A stretch of 64,000 bases of DNA from Allorhizobium paknamense (GTDB lineage: Bacteria > Pseudomonadota > Alphaproteobacteria > Rhizobiales > Rhizobiaceae): positions 1 to 64,000 of the forward strand of contig NZ_JAUSWH010000015.1 of assembly GCF_030815125.1 (NCBI RefSeq), given 5' to 3'. Every line of letters starts with the position of its first letter. The stretch's first letter is position 1. Positions 33,452 through 42,557 of the stretch are shown in pieces. Below the pieces are notes generated by a model, which saw only the letters and a program-made list of their open reading frames with translations, did no database searches and was not told the origin of the DNA. The position numbers and the translations under genes are program-made.

Positions 33452-35611
33452 TGGTACCCGCGCGCTATTCAGACCTGCATTACAGCAATCACTAGTCGGA
33501 TGCTCAACATCACGTCTGTCCCGCTTTGAGGGCCAGCGTAGCCTCAGAGCATTGACGCAAACAGAGGCAGAACTTGCAGCCATAGCGAAGGCCGCAATAC
33601 CGGGACCTATAGCGCCAGAAATCGCAGCCGGAATCAGGAGTGCGTTATAGCCCACTGACAGATAGAGGTTCTGCGAGGCGATACGTGCCGCCATCCGGGA
33701 AAGTTGGATCAACGCCGGAATACGTTCAACACCACCACGTTCAATTGCGACATCTGCTATCTGCCGTGCCGCACCGTGGGCGCCTGCTACCGATATGCCG
33801 CAGACACCTGCGGCGAAGGCGAGTGCGTCGTTAACACCGTCGCCGACCACCACCGTCTGAGCGTCCAGTTGCTGCACCAGCCGCGCCTTGTCCTGCGGGG
33901 TCAATTGCGCTCTGACGCGTTCAGCCTGCAGCGATAGCGCTGCGCCAACTCTCACTGTCGGCCCGCATGCATCGCCAGAGGCAAGGTGAACGGTTAAATG
34001 CATTTTGTGAAGCTGCTGGACCGTCCATGACGCCTGCGGCAGGAGGTCATTCTCCATGACAATAGTGCCGATCGAGACTCCACCCCGATCGACGCACACT
34101 GCTGTACGTCCATCGGCGCGCTCCCCGGCACCTGCCACGCGGATCACCTCGCCGTCCAGCGCCTCGTATTCCGCGGAGCGCGCGCTGCGCCGTCCTCCTG
34201 AGCCGACCTCTCCAGTCAATGCGACAATTGCCATAGCAATAGGATGACGGATCCCCGTTTCCGCTTTTGCAGCGGCAATTAGAACCTCTTGGGGTTCAAT
34301 TCCCTCAGCAGGCTCCACTGCAACGACGCGTAGCTCGGGACTTGTGACGGTGCCCGTCTTGTCGAGCACGATATTGCGAACCGTTGCCAAGGCTTCGAAT
34401 GCCCTCGGCTCGCGAATGCGGAAACCGTTGGCTGCACCGATGGCAGATAGTCTCAAGCGGACAAGCGGAATTGCGAGCGCCAAGGCACAGGGGCAAAGCC
34501 CGGCCCAAAGCGTGAGAGCCGTCAGCGCCGCAGCCGTTAGGTCTTGCTCATCAAGGAACACAACAAGGCCCGATGCCACAGACGCAACCGGGATCACATA
34601 TAGTAGAGCTGCAGACCAACTTTCCGCACGGCCCTGCTCGGCTCCACCGGCGGCAATTTCGGAAGCAATCGAACCGCCCAGGCGATCAACTTCCCGGTCA
34701 CCATACAGGCGATCGACCTTGATGACGATACGCTCGGTTAGGTTGACGCAACCTGCCTCGACACGATCGCCAGGTACCACGTCAACAGGGCTGCTTTCAC
34801 CTGTCAGGATACTGCGGTTGACGAGGCTTTTACCTGCCAGAATGATTCCGTCAACCGCCACGGCTTCGCCTGCATCGACTTGAACGGTCATACCCTCAAC
34901 GATGGTCTTTACGAGTACGCGTCTCATCCGACCCGCGTCGCAAATCGTTGCCTCCTCGGGAGCAGCCTCCTCCATAGCGATTAACGCGCGTATGGCTGAA
35001 CGGCGTGTGATTGCATCCAGGAGGCGCGCGAGCAGCAATGCGGTGACCAGCATCGTCGCCGCATCGAACCAAACCGCACTCTTATTTTGACACAAAGCGA
35101 TCGCCGAAAGAACGATGGAGAGTATCGTGGCCGTAGCGAAAAGCAAATCGGTAGACGGGTCCCCAAGCTGCAACGACCGCCAGCCCATGCGAAACATCGG
35201 AAGCGCAGAGAAGAGCAATACTGGTAAGGACAGCATGGCCGAAACAACCGCGATCTTCCAGGCTGTTTGTGCCGGCAGAGTGACCATGTATTGAAGGAGG
35301 GCCAGCCCCATTACCCACATGCCGAAGAAAAGTGCAATCGCCAGCCGCACCGAAAGTGATTGCACTTGACGATCCAGTTGTTCCGCTAGTTCGACGGGGT
35401 GGTGCCGCTCGATCAGGCGGTAGCCTGCATTCTGGACAGTCTGGACGATCGCTTGTGCGTCGAGTTGGACTTCATCCCAGTCGAGCAGAACGGAGGAGGT
35501 CAGGTAGTGCACCTTCGCCAAGCTGATCCCAGGCACATGGGCAAGCCGCCTCTCCACCCCTGCCGCGCATGAAGGGCATGCCAACCCTTCGATCGCGAAC
35601 AGTCGGCGCAT
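33443..35611 (-). CDS. CcoI/FixI-like copper-translocating P-type ATPase (722 aa)
   Basis: N-terminal heavy-metal domain with CxxC (C12, C15), membrane copper motif CPC near 373, phosphatase 'LTGES', phosphorylation site DKTGT near 416, 'RHPIA' (HP motif) and 'GDGVND' near 589. The last membrane helix has 'MAASSASVCVNALRL', the M-x2-SS motif of copper ATPases. It is the last gene of the cbb3-like oxidase operon, the usual context of FixI/CcoI, which delivers copper for oxidase assembly. It starts two bases after the diheme cytochrome gene ends. Confidence 0.9.
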   Translation of the reverse strand: MRRLFAIEGLACPSCAAGVERRLAHVPGISLAKVHYLTSSVLLDWDEVQLDAQAIVQTVQNAGYRLIERHHPVELAEQLDRQVQSLSVRLAIALFFGMWVMGLALLQYMVTLPAQTAWKIAVVSAMLSLPVLLFSALPMFRMGWRSLQLGDPSTDLLFATATILSIVLSAIALCQNKSAVWFDAATMLVTALLLARLLDAITRRSAIRALIAMEEAAPEEATICDAGRMRRVLVKTIVEGMTVQVDAGEAVAVDGIILAGKSLVNRSILTGESSPVDVVPGDRVEAGCVNLTERIVIKVDRLYGDREVDRLGGSIASEIAAGGAEQGRAESWSAALLYVIPVASVASGLVVFLDEQDLTAAALTALTLWAGLCPCALALAIPLVRLRLSAIGAANGFRIREPRAFEALATVRNIVLDKTGTVTSPELRVVAVEPAEGIEPQEVLIAAAKAETGIRHPIAMAIVALTGEVGSGGRRSARSAEYEALDGEVIRVAGAGERADGRTAVCVDRGGVSIGTIVMENDLLPQASWTVQQLHKMHLTVHLASGDACGPTVRVGAALSLQAERVRAQLTPQDKARLVQQLDAQTVVVGDGVNDALAFAAGVCGISVAGAHGAARQIADVAIERGGVERIPALIQLSRMAARIASQNLYLSVGYNALLIPAAISGAIGPGIAAFAMAASSASVCVNALRLRWPSKRDRRDVEHPTSDCCNAGLNSARVPSC

Positions 35612-35613
35612 GC

Positions 35614-36666
35614 TTACTGTCCTGCCGCAGGAGACGGCAGAACAGGTAACGCCGCTGCGCCCACTCCAATCAGCTTTCCATTCACAGTCTGGCCATACAG
35701 GGTTTCATCGCCATCATGATTGGCCTTGCGATTATCTTCAACGCTTCCTTTTTGGCGTGGGTCTTTCGGGCGCTCATGTGAATCGAGGAACGCCGCAACG
35801 TCCCAGGCTTGCTGATCGGTGAGCTTCCCAGGCTGCGACAATGGCATGTTGTGTTTAATGAAAGCGGCGGCAGTATCGATACGCGCCATGCCGGCACCCC
35901 AGTTATAGCTATCACCGCCCCACAACGGCGGGAACGTATAGCGGCCGTTGATATCCTTCTGACCTTGCCCCTCGACCCCATGGCATACTGCACAGTTATC
36001 GGCAAAGACTTCCGCCCCCCGATCAAGGTCATAGCCACCGACAGGTTTCTTGACCGACCCGAAGCCAACGCCCTCCAACTTGGTGTTGGTGGGAGCGCCC
36101 GTTGCCAGCCAGTAGAAGTAGGTCTCGAGATCGCGATAAATATCGTCACCATGTGGCGGCGCCTTGCCGCTCGTCGAGGCTTGCGCGTTCATCGAGTAGT
36201 TGAAGCACCCCATGACACGATCTTCCATCGTGTTGATTTGTTTGTTCTTCGAACGGTACTTAGGATAGGTCACCCACGCAGCCCACATCGGCGCTGAAAG
36301 TGGTTGGCGCCCGGAATTCAGGTGACAGTTAGAGCATGAAAGCCCATTGCCGACATGAGTGCTGGCGGCCGTGCCGGTATTCGTAAAGATCTCACGACCT
36401 CGTCTCACCGCCGCTCCGAATTCATCATCTGGGATGTCCGTCTCATCGGGCGGTTGGAAGGATTTTTTGTCCATGTCCTGGGCGGCTGTTTCGACCACAC
36501 GCTCGCCTACAAGCCAAGCCGGCAGCACATCAAGCTCATAGGCTAAGGTTCCTAGAGCCGCCAGCGCTATACCGCCGCCCGCAGCAACGATAAGCTTGCG
36601 CGCGGCGCCACCGCGCGTCGCATGTGTCGGTCCGGACCGATCACGGTTCTGCGGTTCGCCCTGCAT
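35614..36666 (-). CDS. TsdA-like diheme cytochrome c (350 aa)
   Basis: One N-terminal membrane segment (about 24-44) is followed by two heme sites, CSNCH (111-115) and CAVCH (225-229). The region between them ('GNGLSCSNCHLNSGR', 'TMEDRVMGCFNYSMN') matches TsdA-type thiosulfate dehydrogenases, which oxidise thiosulfate to tetrathionate. The start is ATG 36666 with AGGAG at spacing 7, inside the end of the upstream triheme gene (26-base overlap). Within an oxidase operon it may feed electrons from a sulfur compound directly to the oxidase; thiosulfate as substrate is inferred. Confidence 0.82.
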   Translation of the reverse strand: MQGEPQNRDRSGPTHATRGGAARKLIVAAGGGIALAALGTLAYELDVLPAWLVGERVVETAAQDMDKKSFQPPDETDIPDDEFGAAVRRGREIFTNTGTAASTHVGNGLSCSNCHLNSGRQPLSAPMWAAWVTYPKYRSKNKQINTMEDRVMGCFNYSMNAQASTSGKAPPHGDDIYRDLETYFYWLATGAPTNTKLEGVGFGSVKKPVGGYDLDRGAEVFADNCAVCHGVEGQGQKDINGRYTFPPLWGGDSYNWGAGMARIDTAAAFIKHNMPLSQPGKLTDQQAWDVAAFLDSHERPKDPRQKGSVEDNRKANHDGDETLYGQTVNGKLIGVGAAALPVLPSPAAGQ

Positions 36667-37894
36667 TAGACATCTCCTGCCTTGTTCCATTAGAATTTAA
36701 TGCTGGTACTGGCGCCAGTGACGCCAAATAGTCAGCCACCGCACGGCGGTCCGCTGTGCTCAGTGCTTTTGATATTTGCTCCATGAGCCCGAGCGGCGAA
36801 CTCCCGCGCCGACCACCTGCCCATGCTGCAAGCTGCGCCGCAGTGTAGGGCGCTTGTTGAGCAGCTAACGCCGGAAACGTGGGAGCCACGCCGAAACCGG
36901 CCGCTCCGTGACATGTAAAACAAGCAGGTACCCCAAGCGACCAGTCTCCTTTGAGTGCCAGTACTTCACCTCGCTTCAGGTCGCCACCAAGGTTGGCCTT
37001 CGCAGTTGAACCGACGCGTAAACTGGAGAAGTAGCCCGAAAGCTCGCGGATCTCATCGTCGGACAGGCTCTTCGCGACGAGCATCATGCTTTCGTCACTT
37101 CGGGTGCCGGCGCTGAAATCATGGAGCTGCTTCTCGATGTAGCTGGCCGGCAGACCGGCGAGGCGAGGCGTAGTCTCTTTGCCTTGAGCCAAATCACCGT
37201 GACAGGTTGCACATGCCCACACGTCGTCACCACCTCGAAACACCAGGCGAGCGACATCCGGGTCAACGGCCGTTTCGGACTTGGCTGTAGAAGTCGGCTG
37301 GGTCGGCAATCCTTGCACAATGCCGGCGATCTCTTCGCCTCCGGCAAAACTACCCTCGTCAGTCGCTTCGGAACGAAGATCGGCGACCGTTTTCTCCTCA
37401 ATGCCCAGCTTATCTTGCCCCCAGCGCTTTGCCACGAAGGATGCAATCCCCGCAACTTCGGCGTCACCTAGGGCACTTGCAAAGCTCGGCATATGACCGT
37501 TGTAGTCGGTATTCATAACACGCAGGGGCCCGTCAATCCCGCGCAACATGATCCTGGCGACCGTCTCGGCACCTGTGGCAACGAATTCGGACCCTGCCAA
37601 GGGCGGGACCGCGCCCCTCAGGCCCAGGCCATTGGATTGATGACAAGTGGAGCAGTTGGCTTCGAAAAGGGAAGAAGCAGGATCGATATCCCTCTTCGAC
37701 TCTTCAGCCAGCGCCTCCTCGCGTTCGTCTTGGGCGAGAATGTTGGATCGGCTGCTTTGATAGAGTGCAAGCGCTCCCCACAGCGCAAGTGCGAGGGCGA
37801 TCCAGAGCACCGGCATGGGAATGCCGCGCTGCTCTTCGTAGGGTTCGAAATCCTCAGAGGGGGGCATTGGTTCGGTTGGAAGACGCCAGATCAT
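36641..37894 (-). CDS. Membrane-anchored triheme cytochrome c (417 aa)
   Basis: A single membrane helix (about 28-45) anchors three periplasmic c-type heme modules: CSTCH (81-85), CATCH (228-232) and CFTCH (325-329). It occupies the place of CcoP in the oxidase operon, yet canonical CcoP has two hemes and about 300 residues. The last two modules resemble the c4-type diheme cytochromes. It overlaps the CcoO-like gene by ATGA. It likely passes electrons to the CcoN/CcoO-like core. Confidence 0.85.
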   Translation of the reverse strand: MIWRLPTEPMPPSEDFEPYEEQRGIPMPVLWIALALALWGALALYQSSRSNILAQDEREEALAEESKRDIDPASSLFEANCSTCHQSNGLGLRGAVPPLAGSEFVATGAETVARIMLRGIDGPLRVMNTDYNGHMPSFASALGDAEVAGIASFVAKRWGQDKLGIEEKTVADLRSEATDEGSFAGGEEIAGIVQGLPTQPTSTAKSETAVDPDVARLVFRGGDDVWACATCHGDLAQGKETTPRLAGLPASYIEKQLHDFSAGTRSDESMMLVAKSLSDDEIRELSGYFSSLRVGSTAKANLGGDLKRGEVLALKGDWSLGVPACFTCHGAAGFGVAPTFPALAAQQAPYTAAQLAAWAGGRRGSSPLGLMEQISKALSTADRRAVADYLASLAPVPALNSNGTRQEMSNAGRTAEP

Positions 37895-38514
37895 TTTGTC
37901 TCAACCTCGACTTTGCTGTAGCCGTCATCGCGCAAGGCATTCGCCGGCGCCGAATAGGTCCGGTCCAGGGATTTAAGATAGGCGACGAGATCAATCGCAT
38001 CTGCCTTCGCAACGACAACACCCGAGCCCGGTGCATACCCTTTCGGTAAAACAACGACCTTGTCGCCGGCTTCGGCTTTTTTCTTCACCTCGAACAAAAA
38101 CGGATAGGCTGGCATGATCGACCATTCGAAGATCGATCGCGGCTGGTACAGATGGGTGAGATGCCAGGCTTCGGACGGCAATCTCGCTCCCACGTTCAGA
38201 AGGTCAGGCCCCGTGCGCATAGTCCCGAGCTGGTGCGGTTCGTCGTAGCTGTAGTCACCGGCAATTGCCGCACGTCCCCAACCCCGTTCTACGTCCGGTG
38301 CTTGGTCCGGCGACCGTGGTTGCTGACTATGGCAATAAACACAACCGAGGGACACGTAGATTTCTCGTCCGTGTAATTCCTGTGGTGTGTATGCACGCAG
38401 TCCAGCCGGAACAGATTGAGCGGAAATTTGCATTCCCGGCGCAATGACCAGGAGGAGTGTCGCAAATGCGAGTATTGCGACTGACAGGATTGCGAGAGGC
38501 AGATATCTGTTCAT
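37891..38514 (-). CDS. CcoO-like monoheme cytochrome c oxidase subunit II (207 aa)
   Basis: N-terminal membrane helix (about 5-27), then the CcoO heme site CVYCH (58-62) in 'GREIYVSLGCVYCHSQQ', and the family landmarks 'DYSYDEPHQLGTMRTGPDLLNVG' and 'WHLTHLYQPRSI...SIMPAYPFLF', in which Met is the distal heme ligand. It is the monoheme electron-entry subunit of a cbb3-type oxidase. Overlaps with both neighbours by ATGA show tight coupling. Confidence 0.9.
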   Translation of the reverse strand: MNRYLPLAILSVAILAFATLLLVIAPGMQISAQSVPAGLRAYTPQELHGREIYVSLGCVYCHSQQPRSPDQAPDVERGWGRAAIAGDYSYDEPHQLGTMRTGPDLLNVGARLPSEAWHLTHLYQPRSIFEWSIMPAYPFLFEVKKKAEAGDKVVVLPKGYAPGSGVVVAKADAIDLVAYLKSLDRTYSAPANALRDDGYSKVEVETK

Positions 38515-40085
38515 TCAGCAGGGACCGTCGAGGGAGTAGGGCTCGTGGCCATAAAGAGCCGCAGCAGATTGTAGGCAAACACGAAGTGGCCGAGCGTCAT
38601 GAGGGCACCGCCCACGCTACGCGCCTGGAGATAGGGCAGGACAATTCTGACGCTATCGGCGAAAGGTTTGGTGGCATCCAGCATCGCCAGGCCTTGCAGC
38701 ACGCCACCGATCGAAAGCGCGAAAAAATAGATCGCAAAGCCGACGACCACGAGCCAGAAGTGCAGACTGATCATAAAGGGTGAGACGAACCCTCGGCCAG
38801 TCGCCCGTGGAAGCAGCTGGTACGCTGCGCCGAACATGATGAGCGACACAAAGGCATAAGCTCCGAGATGAGCGTGACCAACGGTATACTGGGTAAAATG
38901 AGTTATTGTGTTGACAGAACGCAGCGCTTCAATCGACCCTTGGAAGGAGGCAAGCGTGTACATGAGCGCGCCAAAAGAGATAAAGCGTAGCGGCAATGAC
39001 GACTTCAGCGCCCAAAGATTCTGTGCCACGGTTACGTGCTGGTTTATAGCGACGGCAATTACCGGGATGAACATCATCACTGAGTGCACGACAGAAAGGG
39101 TGACCACCCAGGTTGGGACAGGTCCGCCTATCAGATGATGAATGCCGACCTGACTATAGAACAGCGCAAGCCCCCAAAACCCCAGCAACGAAACAGCATA
39201 GCTATAGATTGGTTTTCCGATGATCTTGGGTATTAGATAGTAAGCGGTGCCGACGCCGAGCGGCGTAAGCCATAGGCCCAGGACATTGTGGGCAAACCAC
39301 CAGTTGACCGTTGCTTCTTCTGCACCAGAATGAATACCCGGAATATTGGCGATCACGAACAGGATCGGGAACCAAAGGATGGACGCAAGAAAATACCAAC
39401 CGGAAACATAAATGTGATGGACTTGGCGTGCCCGTGCGGTGGCAACTACAGGCACGATGAAGAGCGCTCCTGCCAGAGCAATAAGCACGTCTATCTGCCA
39501 CGGGATCTCAAGCCATTCCTCGCCATCGGTCCAGCCACCGGCAAGCGCAAGTCCGCCAAGGACAATCGCCACGTTCCAGAGAATTCCGCCGTACAGGGCG
39601 AACAATGGATAGCGGAGCTTTGTGTGGAAGATTCGCGGCGCAATGAAGAGCATGCAGGCAATGCCGGCCTGCGAGAGCCAGCCGTAAATCACGATGTTTA
39701 GATGCAGGGTACGCACACGGCCGAATGTCAGAGCCGCTGCCTGAGCCAGCCAGTCCGGCCAGTGCATCTTCAAGGACGCGATCAGTCCGAAGCTCGATCC
39801 GACCACTAGCCACACAGTGGCGGCTACGAATAGAAATATCACCGGCGTTGCAGAGGATTGGTCAATACCCAAGCGGACGGGGTCAAAATGATGAACACCT
39901 GGACGGGCTGCCTTCCCAGAGCCTTCATTGTCGGCACGGCCCAGCTCGCCGGGCGTAAATATCGTTGCGGCATCGGCCTGGTCTATCGTCATTTGGCGAT
40001 TGACGAGCGCCCATATCAACAAGGCAAGCGCACAGAGCGAGACTACAAAGCTCAGCGTCAGTAGCAGCCCGAGCGTCAACTCCAT
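38511..40085 (-). CDS. cbb3-type heme-copper oxidase subunit I, CcoN-like (524 aa)
   Basis: At least twelve membrane helices with heme and copper ligands visible: 'FGRVRTLHLN', 'NWWFAHNVLGLWL', 'GIHHLIGGPVP' and 'FTQYTVGHAHLGAYAF'. The 'YSYAVSLLGFWG' helix holds the tyrosine position used by cbb3 oxidases for the His-Tyr crosslink. It is an O2 reductase subunit in the inner membrane. An extra N-terminal helix and a loop ('GELGRADNEGSGKAARPG') precede the core. It is the first gene of a five-gene operon, with a CTTAAG-N5-CTTAAG box 62 bases upstream and GGGAGG at spacing 6. Confidence 0.9.
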   Translation of the reverse strand: MELTLGLLLTLSFVVSLCALALLIWALVNRQMTIDQADAATIFTPGELGRADNEGSGKAARPGVHHFDPVRLGIDQSSATPVIFLFVAATVWLVVGSSFGLIASLKMHWPDWLAQAAALTFGRVRTLHLNIVIYGWLSQAGIACMLFIAPRIFHTKLRYPLFALYGGILWNVAIVLGGLALAGGWTDGEEWLEIPWQIDVLIALAGALFIVPVVATARARQVHHIYVSGWYFLASILWFPILFVIANIPGIHSGAEEATVNWWFAHNVLGLWLTPLGVGTAYYLIPKIIGKPIYSYAVSLLGFWGLALFYSQVGIHHLIGGPVPTWVVTLSVVHSVMMFIPVIAVAINQHVTVAQNLWALKSSLPLRFISFGALMYTLASFQGSIEALRSVNTITHFTQYTVGHAHLGAYAFVSLIMFGAAYQLLPRATGRGFVSPFMISLHFWLVVVGFAIYFFALSIGGVLQGLAMLDATKPFADSVRIVLPYLQARSVGGALMTLGHFVFAYNLLRLFMATSPTPSTVPAE

Positions 40086-40146
40086 TATGGACCTCCCGAC
40101 TCAAATTAGTCGCCAAAATGAGAAAAGGCAGAGGGAATTTATCAAC

Positions 40147-40163
40147 CTTAAGGTAAACTTAAG
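40147..40163 (-). promoter_or_regulatory. PmrA/QseB-type box CTTAAG-N5-CTTAAG (copy 2)
   Basis: CTTAAG, five bases (GTAAA), CTTAAG, in the 101-base gap between the 5'-nucleotidase remnant and the ccoN-like gene, 62 bases before the ccoN-like start. It suggests that the cbb3-like operon belongs to the regulon of the two-component system encoded at 31434-33451. Confidence 0.72.
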
Positions 40164-40186
40164 GCGTCAATCGTTCCAAGACATAA

Positions 40187-41635
40187 CTATACCGTCACAA
40201 ATCGGCCAACGCCCTCGACCTCGCCCACAGGGCCCTCTGCGAGGAAATGTTCCAAGGCACTAATCGCAGAAGTCGAGAGGTTTCGTCGCATCTGGCCAAA
40301 TTTTTCCGGTACTCCTTGAGCTGTCACAAAACTGACGGCGACCTCCTCATTGTCATCCAACTCTCGGCCTTTGAAAAATATGCGCTCAATGCGATGCCCT
40401 ACGGGATTTTCGATCTTCCCATAGATTGTGAGGCCGCGGAACCTTTTGAGGTATCCGCCCATTTGCCGGTAAGGATCGGCGGCAAATGTACTCTCAAGAC
40501 TCTCTTCCATCATCTGGCGAATCTCGGAAGCGAGCATATCGACGACCGACACCGGCGGGTTGGTCGGGATCATGTTCCAGAGGTGATTGACCGTTATGGA
40601 GCCAGGTGGGATTGGCGCGCCGTAGCGCCAGCCGTTGGAGAAGGCGACATCCGTCCCTGCGGCCGTGGCAATGGCGAGAAGTAGAAGATCGTCCATGCTC
40701 GAATGGAGCTGGAGATTTCGATAGAGAGCAATTGTTGTCTCGCCCACTATCCGCTCCATCTCACCTCGATGGGGCTCGATGGCAGTATCGACGATACGCT
40801 GCATGTCAGGATCGCCATCAAAGGCGTCATCAATCGGGATGAGCTGATGACCAAGGCATTTGACGTCTCCCTCGCCTACCTGCAGATCCAGGCGCCCGAG
40901 GAATGATCCATGGCATCCCGACTGGATGATGATGGTTTGATTGATTTGGATGGGATGCTGAAGCCGATTATGGGTATGACCACTTAAAACGACGTCGATA
41001 CCTTCAACATTGGCGGCCAGTTTCGCATCCTGGGGCAATCCCAGATGGGACAGGAGGAGGAGGACCTGGCATTTGTCCTCAGAGCGCAACCGATCAACCT
41101 CGGCTGCAAGCGCGACTTCATCAATATCGAATCGCCGACCCGTGCTGAAACTAGCAGGCATGCTCTTGTCGATAATTGTGGCCGCCATGCCAATCACCCC
41201 AACCTTGACGCCGCTCATCTCGAACACCTTCGAGGGAGCAAAAGGTCGTTCGCCATCGTCTGTTCTCTAACAATTGAGTGCCAACACAGGATAACTCAGT
41301 TCCTCTGCAAGCCTTTCAAAATGTTCTGGCCCCCACGCAAATTCCCAGTGCGCCGTCATGGCATCGATGCCAAGTGCGTTAGCCGCCGGCACGAGCGCCA
41401 AGCCCATGCTTGATACAGCCGGAAAGGTCCCGTGAAACATGTCCCCATTATCAAGCAGCAGAATATCGTTCATCGTTTCTGCTCTGATTGCCTTTATCGC
41501 GGTCGAAAGTCTGGCAAAGCCACCAAGAATAGAAAAGCTGGGCCCCTGGGGCTCCCAAACGAGCTCTTGATGCGGCTCGAGATAGCCATGCACATCGTTG
41601 ATCTGAAGAATGGTCAGTGTTGCATCCACGGTCAC
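40187..41635 (-). pseudogene. 5'-nucleotidase / metallophosphatase (UshA family), interrupted by in-frame TAG
   Basis: The 5' part reads 'LTILQINDVHGYLEPH', 'LLLDNGDMFHGTF' and 'HWEFAWGPEHFERLAEELSYPVLALNC' and then meets TAG at 41267-41269. The same frame continues past it (RTDDGERPFAPSKVFEMSGVKVG...) to 40187, with 'SHLGLPQDAKLAANVEGIDVVLSGHTHNRL' and the C-terminal nucleotidase domain. So a single stop codon splits an otherwise intact gene of about 480 codons. The family hydrolyses nucleotides or sugar nucleotides in the periplasm or cytoplasm; no signal peptide is visible. GTG 41635 with AAAGGA is the preferred start; TTG 41656 is possible. Confidence 0.8.
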
Positions 41636-41696
41636 GAGATATCCTTTCGTCCGCAATAGGCTTTAAACCATCGATAGTGCTCGATGATCACCGCGC

Positions 41697-41713
41697 CTTA
41701 AGCCAGCCTTAAG
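41697..41713. promoter_or_regulatory. PmrA/QseB-type box CTTAAG-N5-CTTAAG (copy 3)
   Basis: CTTAAG, five bases (CCAGC), CTTAAG, 43 bases before the L,D-transpeptidase start and 61 bases before the divergent 5'-nucleotidase start. A TAGTAG(T) sequence 18 bases after the box is a possible -10 element for the plus-strand gene. Confidence 0.72.
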
Positions 41714-41756
41714 GTGACCCGGCGAAGCGGGTAGTAGTTCACTTTGCCAGGAGCCC

Positions 41757-42509
41757 ATGCTCGAAATGTCTAGTTCATCTCCGCCATTCGCCACATCTTC
41801 CGATCGCCGTAGCCACGTCGAACGCCAATGGCTGAACACGCTGTTTGCTTTGGGCCTGCTTTCGATCGGTCTCAGCTCCTGCGCCACTAGCCCGCCGACG
41901 ACAAGGTCCATCGCTCCTCATGCCTTTCAGCCCCCCGCCTCCGAACCAGTCACGTCCGGCGTCGACCGTTACAAGGCTCTCGGGAATGAACCCTTTCCCG
42001 TGTCAGCCGTAGACACACAGCGGGTCGGCCAGAAGTTTCTGAAGCAGACCGTCGACTACACGACAGAACATCCGCCCGGCACCATTGTCGTCGACCCGCA
42101 GAATCGCTTTCTCTATCTCGTCAAGGAGAACGGAAAGGCCATCCGCTATGGCGTGGGCGTCGGCAAAGCCGGTTTTGAATTTTCCGGAACCGCTCATATC
42201 GGCTTTAAGCGTCGGTGGCCACGCTGGACACCCACTCCCGATATGCTCGAGCGCGACCCCGGCCGGTATGGCAAATGGGCCGACGGCATGGATGGCAGTG
42301 ACAAGAATCCCCTTGGTGCGCGCGCGATGTATCTGGTCAAAAATGGCAAGGACACCCTTTATCGCATCCACGGTACGAACGAACCGTGGACGATAGGAAC
42401 TGCGGCCTCGTCCGGATGCATCCGCATGCTGAATCAGGACGTTATCGACCTCTACAGCCAGGTACCGACCGGTGCAAACGTGGTCGTGCTAGGCGCTGCA
42501 GGGGCGTAA
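41757..42509 (+). CDS. L,D-transpeptidase lipoprotein, second copy (250 aa)
   Basis: A hydrophobic segment ends in lipobox LSSC (C42); the catalytic region 'HGTNEPWTIGTAASSGCIRM' has H205 and C221. It is clearly paralogous to the protein at 27960-28667, sharing for example 'PGTIVVDP', 'FLYLV', 'YGVGV.KAG' and 'NPLGARA.YL'. It forms an operon with dsbG, 48 bases downstream. AGGAG lies 3 bases before the ATG at 41757; ATG 41766 is an alternative. Confidence 0.88.
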   Translation: MLEMSSSSPPFATSSDRRSHVERQWLNTLFALGLLSIGLSSCATSPPTTRSIAPHAFQPPASEPVTSGVDRYKALGNEPFPVSAVDTQRVGQKFLKQTVDYTTEHPPGTIVVDPQNRFLYLVKENGKAIRYGVGVGKAGFEFSGTAHIGFKRRWPRWTPTPDMLERDPGRYGKWADGMDGSDKNPLGARAMYLVKNGKDTLYRIHGTNEPWTIGTAASSGCIRMLNQDVIDLYSQVPTGANVVVLGAAGA

Positions 42510-42557
42510 TCGCCAAGCGTAAAAACACTCAAACCAGAAAAATCAAAGGATCGCTGC

